Assembly (NCBI GenBank): GCA_900552775.1
Contig: USAP01000027.1
Coordinates: forward strand, 1 to 13,603
DNA from: an uncultured Eubacteriales bacterium
Lineage (GTDB): Bacteria; Bacillota; Clostridia; UMGS1883; UMGS1540
Direction: 5' to 3'
DNA: 13,603 nucleotides
The notes beneath the pieces are model-generated. The model saw nothing but the letters and a program-made list of their open reading frames with translations. It did not search any database and was not told the origin of the DNA. Position numbers and translations under genes: made by a program. This document shows positions 1 to 5,185 of the stretch, one piece after another. The stretch's first letter is position 1, and each line of letters starts with the position of its first letter.

Positions 1-448
1 CGCACTTGGCCAGCACCACGCCGAGCGTGATGGCGCCCGTGCGGGTGTAGACGATGAGGAACCACGCCGTGCCGAACGCGTAGCACACGAGCAGCCCTAC
101 GGCCGCCGAGAGCACGAACACCCACTGGCCCTGCCCCCAGCGCGCCTGCGCGAAGGTGATGATGAGCGTCAGCAGCACGAAGCCGACAAGATACCCGCCC
201 GTCGTGCCGAGCAGGGACGCAAATCCGCCGCGAAAGCCCGCAAATACCGGCGCGCCCACCGCGCCCAGCAGCAGATACACCAGCACGCTCACCGTGCCGC
301 GCCTGCCGCCGAGCAGGCCGCACACGGTGAAGATCGCAAACGTCTGCAGCGTGAACGGCACATCCGCCGGGATACTGATCCATGCGCACACGGCGATGAG
401 CGCCGCGCCGATCGCGCAAAAGCACAGGTCTCTGGTCGAAAATTTCAT
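1..448 (-). CDS. bioY: Biotin ECF transporter S component BioY (3' end outside window)
   Basis: BioY is the membrane subunit that binds biotin and works with the EcfA/EcfT energising module to import it. About 149 residues are visible from the ATG at 448; the gene runs off the left edge. The protein begins MKFSTRDLCFCAIGAALIAV and carries the family features: a first membrane helix, the VPFTLQTFAIFTVCGLLGGR segment (residues ~30-50), a GAVGAPVFAGFRGG loop and a GTTGGYLVGF helix (~85-100). It is almost wholly hydrophobic. A GGAGGGAG ribosome site lies just upstream of the ATG. It diverges from birA, and the shared gap holds two BirA-type operators, so repression by biotin-loaded BirA is expected. 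Base composition is GC-rich, like birA and unlike the genes from 1005 rightward. Identification is firm. Confidence 0.93.
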   Translation of the reverse strand, partial: MKFSTRDLCFCAIGAALIAVCAWISIPADVPFTLQTFAIFTVCGLLGGRRGTVSVLVYLLLGAVGAPVFAGFRGGFASLLGTTGGYLVGFVLLTLIITFAQARWGQGQWVFVLSAAVGLLVCYAFGTAWFLIVYTRTGAITLGVVLAKC

Positions 449-462
449 GAGGCTCCCTCCAA

Positions 463-493
463 TTGTAAAGCAAAGTGAAAAACAACTTAACAA
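463..493. promoter_or_regulatory. BirA operator 1 (bioY side)
   Basis: TTGTAAAG (463-470) and CTTAACAA (486-493) are inverted half-sites separated by exactly 15 bases, matching at 7 of 8 positions as a palindrome. This is the architecture known for Firmicutes BirA operators (TTGTTAAC-N15-GTTAACAA type). The site covers the predicted bioY start point, so bound BirA should block bioY initiation. Confidence 0.75.
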
Positions 494-497
494 TCGG

Positions 498-526
498 ACA
501 ATAGCACACGGGCAGCGAATTGTCAA
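498..526 (-). promoter_or_regulatory. Predicted bioY promoter
   Basis: Read on the minus strand, TTGACA (521-526) is followed after 17 bases by TATTGT (498-503). Transcription would start near 491, about 40 bases before the bioY ATG. The -35 lies inside the second BirA box and the start point lies inside the first. Confidence 0.7.
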
Positions 527-550
527 CCGTTTTTGAAAAATGCTTTACAA
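520..550. promoter_or_regulatory. BirA operator 2 (shared / birA side)
   Basis: TTGTCAAC (520-527) and CTTTACAA (543-550) are inverted half-sites, again 15 bases apart, with 6 of 8 palindromic matches. The site covers the bioY -35 on one strand and the proposed birA -35 on the other. The right half with its flanks (542-552) is a perfect 11-base inverted copy of the left half of operator 1 (461-471). Confidence 0.72.
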
Positions 551-572
551 TTTGCCGGCCATCGGCTAAACT
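544..572 (+). promoter_or_regulatory. Predicted birA promoter
   Basis: TTTACA (544-549) and TAAACT (567-572) are spaced by 17 bases. The -35 overlaps the right half of BirA operator 2. An AAGGAGTG ribosome site at 591-598 follows, upstream of the birA ATG. The hexamers are moderate matches, so this is less certain than the bioY promoter. Confidence 0.5.
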
Positions 573-605
573 GGCACCAGAAAAAGATCAAAGGAGTGTG
601 ATCTC

Positions 606-1121
606 ATGCTGCGGGACGATGTTTTGCTCCTGCTCACGGAGGCGGAGGGGTATCTCTCCGGCGAGGAGATGCGCGAAAAACTGGGCGTGTCGCGTGCGGC
701 GGTCAGCCAGGCGGTGCGCGCGCTGCGCGCCGACGGCTATGACATCGACGCGGTCACGAACCGGGGCTACTGCCTGCGCGCGCGGCCGGATACGCTTACG
801 GCCGGGGACGTGCTGCCCTACCTGCCGGAGGCGCGGCGGGCGACGGTGCGGTGCTTTGCGCAGATCGACTCCACGAACAGCTACCTCAAGGCCGAGGCCA
901 TGCGCGGCGCGCCGGACGGCTTGTGCGCCATTGCCGACCGGCAGACGGCCGGGCGCGGCCGCGCGGGGCGGTCGTTTCGCTCGGACGCGGGGCAGGGGGT
1001 CTATTCATCAGTGCTTGAAACTTCCAGGTCGGAATATCTCCAAACCATGCGGAAAATTCTGATATTATTTCTGAAAAGCGTTTGTTCCGCCGTTTCCAAT
1101 GCCTTGTCAAAAAGGTCATAA
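606..1121 (+). CDS. birA: BirA biotin-protein ligase / biotin repressor, truncated by a join near 1005
   Basis: BirA joins biotin to acetyl-CoA-carboxylase-type carrier proteins through biotinyl-AMP and, in group II forms like this one, represses biotin genes. Residues ~5-55 form a winged helix (EEMREKLGVSRAAVSQAVRALR, then NRGYCL), which marks the DNA-binding group II type. The catalytic domain then starts: FAQIDSTNSYLK (~84-95) and the ligase signature GRGRAGRSFRSDAGQGVY (~117-134). After GVY (about base 1005) the reading frame leaves the family and the composition turns AT-rich. The last ~38 codons to the stop at 1119-1121 are antisense to the DUF4838 gene and have no BirA character. BirA is normally ~320 residues, so more than half, including much of the active site, is absent. 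ATG 606 is set by the AAGGAGTG at 591-598. Confidence 0.9.
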   Translation: MLRDDVLLLLTEAEGYLSGEEMREKLGVSRAAVSQAVRALRADGYDIDAVTNRGYCLRARPDTLTAGDVLPYLPEARRATVRCFAQIDSTNSYLKAEAMRGAPDGLCAIADRQTAGRGRAGRSFRSDAGQGVYSSVLETSRSEYLQTMRKILILFLKSVCSAVSNALSKRS

Positions 1122-2704
1122 ACCATAGCCTTATCGGCATTTCTTATAAGATATTCTCCCGCTTTGTCTATAGAAACCTGTCCGTCAATCACGTTTTCGC
1201 AATACTCTATAATCTTTTTTATATATTCGGCGCCGTTTCCGAAAATCAGACAAAATCTGTTTAAATTATCTTCCATTGAAAGTGACGTATCAAACGCTGT
1301 CCTCGAAAAAGAATAAAAATTAAATATATTGTTCCAAAGATTAAAGCATTCCAGCTGTGTTCCGAGTCCGTATATCCCTTTTTCGGAAAACCGCTTGCAA
1401 AGAACCTGCATTTCATCTGCTTGGGGCATATATCTTTGCTTTGCGCCGTAATTTCCCATAAGATAGTCGTAATATACCGCTTTTGCTCCCTTCTCAATCC
1501 ATCCAAGTATAATCTTCTCGTAAGATGAACCGATAAGTCCGCTTCCGTTCGGTTTTCCAATCTTGCGCAAACCGTTTGTCTGCCATACGGATTCGTCTAT
1601 TACAACTGAGTTTTCAATAACATCATCTTTATCGCATTCAAGTAAATCCGTATAAACAATTCTGTCAATTTTTAGATTTGAACCGTTTTCGCGCAGTATT
1701 TTTGCGATTTTATTTACAAAATACGTATAATTCTGATTTTTGGTATACCTTGAACATTTTCCGCAACAGCATCTGTCTCCCACGCCGTCATTTGGCCATA
1801 TTGTCACTGCGTCCACCATAGGGTTTTCTTCCGACCATTTCAAAATATTTTCGGCAAATGTTTTTATGCATTCGCTGCTTCTCAAGCACAAAATCCATTG
1901 CCCATTATAGTCCTCCGGCTCCATATAATATCTAGAACCGTCTTTCTCCAGTCTGTAAAACTCAGGGTGTGTTTTATAATAGCTCTCTTCAAAATATTTG
2001 TTTCCGTCCGGCGGTAAAAAGAGCTTTATTGTTTCATGATGCCCCACGGTAAACGCAATGCCGCGTTTTTCGGCTTCCTCAAGCATTCCATTTTCCTTAA
2101 AGCCCTCATATATACTTGCCCATGTTAAAATTCTGTTGTACCTGTTTTTTGCAAGCCAGCTTATAAAAGGAATATTAAGCGGATGATTCGGATTACCCGC
2201 CCATGCGCCGTATTGAACAATTGCACAGCGGTATTCCACATCTGCGCACTTTTTTACATATTTCATTTCAGGAATGATTATATTTTCACTTTTTGCAATA
2301 AATTCACCTGCATTGTATGCACTTCCGGCATAAGCCGCGAAACTGCAACCCAAAACTCTTTCCAGGAATTCATAAACAGCATAAAGCGTACCGCGCTCGG
2401 ATTCGTTTTCGTTCTTGCTGCTGCCGGCAAGAAGAAGCACGTCTCCTTTTACAAAAATCATAAACCCTTCGGGGCCCGGAACTTCTTCGTCAAACTCCTT
2501 TTCCGAAATCAATTCTTTAGCCGCCGCATTTCTCTCCGGTCCACCTATAATTATTTTAGTTTTCCCATCATAATTTTCCGAAAAGGCACCGCATATTTTT
2601 TCTAAATAAATACTAAGTTCTTCAGCCGCAAATTTTTCTCTCGGCGTCGGTATTTCGGGCAAGATCACTTTTGATATCATTATGCCGTCTTTTATTATTT
2701 CCAT
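1001..2704 (-). CDS. DUF4838 domain protein with GH67-like N-terminal domain, C-terminus lost at a join
   Basis: About 567 residues are readable from the ATG at 2704 (MEIIKDGIMISK). Residues ~10-130 resemble the alpha-glucuronidase (GH67) N-terminal fold: TPREKFAAEELSIYLEKICG, then a GTLYAVYEFLERVLGCSFA segment. Residues ~170-430 fit DUF4838: HPLNIPFISWLAKNRYNRIL, GHHETIKLFLPP, THPEFY, TIWPNDGVGDRCCCGKCSRY. These proteins sit in polysaccharide-use loci of gut bacteria and are thought to act on glycans; the substrate cannot be told here. No signal peptide is seen. A longer in-frame start at 2764 has no ribosome site; a purine-rich AAAGGA lies ~12 bases before 2704. The stop TAG at 1001-1003 falls in birA-derived bases, and the family is usually longer, so the end is artificial. 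An AraC-type fragment lies upstream in the same direction. Confidence 0.78.
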   Translation of the reverse strand: MEIIKDGIMISKVILPEIPTPREKFAAEELSIYLEKICGAFSENYDGKTKIIIGGPERNAAAKELISEKEFDEEVPGPEGFMIFVKGDVLLLAGSSKNENESERGTLYAVYEFLERVLGCSFAAYAGSAYNAGEFIAKSENIIIPEMKYVKKCADVEYRCAIVQYGAWAGNPNHPLNIPFISWLAKNRYNRILTWASIYEGFKENGMLEEAEKRGIAFTVGHHETIKLFLPPDGNKYFEESYYKTHPEFYRLEKDGSRYYMEPEDYNGQWILCLRSSECIKTFAENILKWSEENPMVDAVTIWPNDGVGDRCCCGKCSRYTKNQNYTYFVNKIAKILRENGSNLKIDRIVYTDLLECDKDDVIENSVVIDESVWQTNGLRKIGKPNGSGLIGSSYEKIILGWIEKGAKAVYYDYLMGNYGAKQRYMPQADEMQVLCKRFSEKGIYGLGTQLECFNLWNNIFNFYSFSRTAFDTSLSMEDNLNRFCLIFGNGAEYIKKIIEYCENVIDGQVSIDKAGEYLIRNADKAMVYDLFDKALETAEQTLFRNNIRIFRMVWRYSDLEVSSTDE

Positions 2705-2753
2705 TTTTATAACCATTCCTTTCACTGCCTTCAAGGCATAAAACAGTATGAAA

Positions 2754-2775
2754 ATATTGCACATTAGCGCAATAT
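2754..2775 (-). terminator. Weak hairpin between the araC-type fragment and the DUF4838 gene
   Basis: ATATTGC and GCAATAT (7-base arms, 8-base loop) are followed on the minus strand by TTTTC. The stem is AT-rich and the U-run short, so it may be a weak terminator or attenuator rather than a full stop. Confidence 0.3.
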
Positions 2776-2786
2776 CTTATAATCTT

Positions 2787-2936
2787 TTAGGTGTCCCATT
2801 TTCTGTATTTCCCGGGTGTTATCCCGGCATATTTTTTAAAGCCTTTAATCATCGTATCAACATTTGAAAACCCGAGACTGTCTGCGATTTCCGAAACTGA
2901 CATGTCTGTTTCGTCCAAAAGTTCCCTGCCGTTTTT
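2787..2936 (-). pseudogene. AraC-family regulator, C-terminal helix-turn-helix fragment
   Basis: The last ~45 residues of an AraC/XylS-type regulator are readable: GRELLDETDMSVSEIADSLG followed by FSNVDTMIKGFKKYAGITPGKYRKWDT and a stop at 2787. This is the second helix-turn-helix of the AraC DNA-binding domain with its classic FKKYxGxTPGxYR ending. The first helix-turn-helix and the whole sensor domain (normally 200 or more residues) are missing: upstream of about 2930 the sequence becomes a promoter belonging to other DNA. In its home genome it probably controlled the DUF4838 gene 83 bases downstream, since AraC regulators often adjoin glycan genes. No ribosome site precedes the internal ATG in MSVSEIAD, so expression as a mini-protein is doubtful. 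Confidence 0.75.
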
Positions 2937-2965
2937 ATTATAATAAAAATGCGGTTTTGTGTCAA
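2937..2965 (-). promoter_or_regulatory. Consensus sigma-A promoter with no intact gene behind it
   Basis: On the minus strand TTGACA (2960-2965), a 17-base spacer and TATAAT (2937-2942) form a perfect consensus promoter, 48 bases after the DUF2325 stop codon. Transcription would start close to 2930, where the araC-type fragment begins, so the gene it served appears to be missing. Confidence 0.75.
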
Positions 2966-2970
2966 GAGAG

Positions 2971-2991
2971 TTTGCAAAGTCTATTTGCAAA
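2971..2991. repeat. Tandem palindromic octamers upstream of a promoter
   Basis: TTTGCAAA occurs at 2971-2978 and 2984-2991, five bases apart (13 bases centre to centre). Each copy is its own reverse complement. The pair sits just upstream of the -35 at 2960-2965, a position typical of an activator or repressor site. No regulator is assignable. Confidence 0.5.
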
Positions 2992-3012
2992 TATTGTATT
3001 GATATATTTATT

Positions 3013-3303
3013 TTATTTTCTGTCTCCAAAATATCCTTTAAGCGCTTCGTTTAACGCACTGCCGCTTGACGAGTGACAGTGCATTAAACATGCTCCTGTC
3101 TTTTCCGCCTGCTGTGACGCGGTCATAACCATTTTATGTGCCACAGTACCGGTGAAAACCACCACCATATCAGGACTGCCTATCTGATTTTTAAAATTTG
3201 CCGGACATTGTGTGAAAACCTTACACTTACAGCCGTATTTTTTACATATTTCTTTATATTTGCAGTGCATTCTGTCATGACCGCCAACAATAACTATACT
3301 CAT
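3013..3303 (-). CDS. DUF2325 domain protein, cysteine-rich
   Basis: A complete 96-residue protein beginning MSIVIVGGHDRMHCKYKEIC. The N-terminal VGGHDR motif, the central SPDMVVVFTGTVAHKMV strand-turn-helix and the terminal CHSSSGSALNEAL stretch match the DUF2325 family of small Rossmann-like proteins. Function is unknown; members are often annotated simply as DUF2325 and, from my recollection, may be found near ferrous-iron genes. Seven cysteines are visible (14, 20, 25, 27, 33, 72, 76), several paired with histidines, so metal or redox chemistry is a reasonable guess only. The ATG at 3303 has GGGAGAG five to six bases upstream. A consensus promoter and a palindromic site precede it. It diverges from the GNAT fragment. 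Confidence 0.8.
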   Translation of the reverse strand: MSIVIVGGHDRMHCKYKEICKKYGCKCKVFTQCPANFKNQIGSPDMVVVFTGTVAHKMVMTASQQAEKTGACLMHCHSSSGSALNEALKGYFGDRK

Positions 3304-3329
3304 TTTGTCTCTCCCGATTATTATTTTTG

Positions 3330-3351
3330 AGTTAGTTTGGTCTAACTAACT
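3330..3351. promoter_or_regulatory. Palindromic operator, DtxR/IdeR-like, upstream of the DUF2325 gene
   Basis: AGTTAGTT and AACTAACT form a perfect 8-base inverted repeat around TGGTCT. It covers the predicted start point and first ~20 transcribed bases of the DUF2325 gene, so a bound repressor would block transcription. The TTAG...CTAA character resembles DtxR/IdeR iron-repressor sites (TTAGGTTAGSCTAACCTAA), but spacing and inner bases differ, so the assignment is tentative. Confidence 0.5.
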
Positions 3352-3357
3352 GTATTT

Positions 3358-3386
3358 ATTTTACAACATATTATCTTATTTGTCAA
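3358..3386 (-). promoter_or_regulatory. Promoter of the DUF2325 gene
   Basis: On the minus strand TTGACA (3381-3386), a 17-base spacer and TAAAAT (3358-3363) form a near-perfect sigma-A promoter ending just before the palindrome at 3330-3351. Confidence 0.8.
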
Positions 3387-3395
3387 CAGTTTTTA

Positions 3396-3424
3396 TTGAC
3401 AAAATACTTTGCATAAAGTAAAAT
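3396..3424 (+). promoter_or_regulatory. Promoter of the GNAT gene fragment
   Basis: TTGACA (3396-3401), a 17-base spacer and TAAAAT (3419-3424) use the same hexamers and spacing as the opposing promoter. The two -35 boxes lie only nine bases apart, back to back. AAGGTGAT at 3432-3439 follows as ribosome site for the TTG start at 3445. Confidence 0.78.
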
Positions 3425-3444
3425 AATAACGAAGGTGATTTGTT

Positions 3445-3531
3445 TTGAATAATATTAGTATAAGAATTGCAGCTGAATCCGATGCCGCTGCAATTGCGGC
3501 GATATATGCGCCATATGTGGAAAACACTGCA
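3445..3531 (+). pseudogene. GNAT N-acetyltransferase, N-terminal fragment (phosphinothricin-acetyltransferase type)
   Basis: About 29 residues are recognisable: MNNISIRIAAESDAAAIAAI then YAPYVENTA. The pattern IRxAxxxDAxAIAxIYxPYVxxTA is the opening of the PAT/MnaT branch of GNAT acetyltransferases, which normally continues with ISFE and runs to ~165-180 residues. Here the family match stops after NTA (3531), and the following bases are the antisense end of the EamA gene. The frame stays open to 3744 only by chance. The start is a TTG at 3445, supported by AAGGTGAT five bases upstream and by the promoter at 3396-3424. The C-terminal acetyl-CoA-binding motifs are all absent, so the fragment cannot be active. 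Confidence 0.72.
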
Positions 3532-3543
3532 AGAATCCGTAAG

Positions 3544-4422
3544 CTACAGCACCGCCAGCATAATTCCCGCAATTATCACCGCGGCGCAAACAAGCTTTTT
3601 CAAGATATTTTTCTCTTTAAAAACAAATTTTCCGATAAGTATGGAAATTACCGCGGAGCTTTGTTTTACAAGAGTCATAATTGTCACTGCGCTTTCGGGG
3701 TCGGAATTTGCAATAAAAAGCAGTCTGTCTCCGAGCACCAATGAAAAACTCAGCGCATAAATCCACGGATCACGCACCGCTTCTTTAATTCTGAAATCAA
3801 CTTTTTTAATTAAAATATAAGCTAAGTACATAAACGCCAGTATGCCCATGAACCAAAACTGAAGCGCAGAGCTTGTCACATCGAACGAAGACATGATATA
3901 TTTGTCTAGCGTCTCCGACACGGCATTAAGCAAACACGAGAGCACGGCAAATCCAATATATTTTATGCTGTAATGCTCGCTTTCTCTGGATTTTTTGCTG
4001 TTGGCAAAGTAAAGTCCTGCCGCAATAAGCAAAAGGCTTGCCATGCCGCGCAGAGTTACGGAATCCCCAAAAAAAACAATGCCCATAAGCGTTGCAAATA
4101 TAACCCTTGACATATCCGTGAGGCTGTATATGCTCACGGGTATTTTTTCTATAGCCGCAAAAGACAGAAGCCACCCCGCGAAAAGCGCGGCGGATTTTAT
4201 GAATACAAGAAACAAAAAATACGGCGTGACATTGAAAACACCGTGAGATGTTACGGCGGTCATGATAAACCCCAAAAATGTGTATGTAAAAAGTGCCGTC
4301 ATAACGTTTGTCCGTTTCAAAACACTTTTCTTTATCGGATCTCTTGTACCGCGCAAAATTCCGTATAACAGTATGTAAATAATCCAGATTTTCAAATTAA
4401 TCTCCATTCCTTTCGGAAACAT
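3544..4422 (-). CDS. EamA/DMT-family membrane transporter
   Basis: A 292-residue, strongly hydrophobic protein with about ten membrane segments in two repeats, as in EamA drug/metabolite transporters of the inner membrane. Visible marks are the end of the first repeat (SRVIFATLMGIVFFGDSVTL then LRGMASLLLIAAGLYFANS, residues ~106-140) and the matching end of the second (QSSAVISILIGKFVFKEKNI, then LKKLVCAAVIIAGIMLAVL). The substrate is unknown. The outermost ATG (4422) and the ATG at 4407 have no well-placed ribosome site, whereas a TTG at 4395 (LKIWIIYILL) has GGAG five bases upstream and may be the true start, giving ~283 residues. It is the last gene of the yerC-led cluster, next to the PHP gene, and ends naturally at 3544, just where foreign sequence begins. 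Confidence 0.85.
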   Translation of the reverse strand: MFPKGMEINLKIWIIYILLYGILRGTRDPIKKSVLKRTNVMTALFTYTFLGFIMTAVTSHGVFNVTPYFLFLVFIKSAALFAGWLLSFAAIEKIPVSIYSLTDMSRVIFATLMGIVFFGDSVTLRGMASLLLIAAGLYFANSKKSRESEHYSIKYIGFAVLSCLLNAVSETLDKYIMSSFDVTSSALQFWFMGILAFMYLAYILIKKVDFRIKEAVRDPWIYALSFSLVLGDRLLFIANSDPESAVTIMTLVKQSSAVISILIGKFVFKEKNILKKLVCAAVIIAGIMLAVL

Positions 4423-4425
4423 GAA

Positions 4426-5175
4426 TCAGCCAAAATCAACAAGCGGCAATCCGAGTTTTGTTATTTTTTTATTTGCATTTATAATTCGTTTTGGTAAGTA
4501 ATCCTCCACGCGATGTCCGTCAAATCCCACACTTAGCTTTACTCCGCTTTTTTTAATAATTTCTGTAAGTACAGGGTTTTCAAGCGTACGTTTTACGTAT
4601 TCGTGCTCATGATAGCCGTGAATACTGTCAAAATTCACATTCATTTCCCAAAAAATATTGCGGCGTGCCATTTCACTGAAGAAAGATAACTCGTCCACAT
4701 CTTGTTCTTGAAGCAGTGACGGAATATCCGTATGCGCAATTCCAATATTTTTGCATCCATACTGCTCTGCATACTCAAAAAACCGAGTTATATCCGTCAC
4801 ATGCGTACAGGGATCATCCAAGTGCTCTATAAGGCAATAATCAAACCGAGATAGGTCAAGTCCTTTCGGAACATAAAGGTATTCTTCATTTATTGTCGGT
4901 ATCTCTATTCCTACTGCAATTCTTATTCTATCTGCATACTTTTCCTTAATAAGCGTCATATGGTCACAATATGCATTTATCTTGCGCGCAAAGTCATTGT
5001 TCCTTATATTCACATCCGGATTCAAAGGCATTCCCTTTCTTTGCCCCGCTATACCGTATGCATGGTCGCATATCCCAAAAAAAGTGATTCCTCCGTTTCT
5101 TGCCGTTTCTATAATATCATACGGTGAATCCTTACCGCAAAAAGAATAATATGTATGTGAATGTAAATCCTGCAT
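4426..5175 (-). CDS. PHP-domain metal-dependent phosphoesterase (histidinol-phosphatase-like)
   Basis: A 249-residue PHP-fold hydrolase, the class that includes HisJ-type histidinol phosphatases and nucleoside/sugar phosphoesterases. The metal-binding set looks complete: HSH (residues 5-7), CDHAYG (D37, H38), GIEIPT (E91), IEHLD (H118), AHTD (H148) and GFDGHR (D219, H221). The length is near the HisJ family's ~260. The ATG at 5175 is chosen because GAGGTGA lies just upstream; a GTG at 5184 would start inside that ribosome site. The ribosome site overlaps the stop of the cytidylate kinase gene, so the two are probably translationally coupled. No histidine biosynthesis genes are present, although a HutP-family gene lies two genes upstream. 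The substrate is not decidable from sequence. Confidence 0.85.
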   Translation of the reverse strand: MQDLHSHTYYSFCGKDSPYDIIETARNGGITFFGICDHAYGIAGQRKGMPLNPDVNIRNNDFARKINAYCDHMTLIKEKYADRIRIAVGIEIPTINEEYLYVPKGLDLSRFDYCLIEHLDDPCTHVTDITRFFEYAEQYGCKNIGIAHTDIPSLLQEQDVDELSFFSEMARRNIFWEMNVNFDSIHGYHEHEYVKRTLENPVLTEIIKKSGVKLSVGFDGHRVEDYLPKRIINANKKITKLGLPLVDFG

Positions 5176-5185
5176 AAAACTCACC

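Noticed and set aside
449..605. A biotin or other riboswitch upstream of bioY
   Set aside because: The gap is explained by two DNA operators and promoters. The bioY leader is only about 40 bases, too short for a folded riboswitch.
520..1062. A plus-strand open frame overlapping birA in another phase
   Set aside because: The product is rich in Arg, Ala and Cys with no family character, as expected from reading GC-rich birA out of frame.
1001..2704. Calling the DUF4838 gene an alpha-glucuronidase
   Set aside because: Only the N-terminal fold resembles GH67. I could not identify the GH67 catalytic domain, and the C-terminus is missing.
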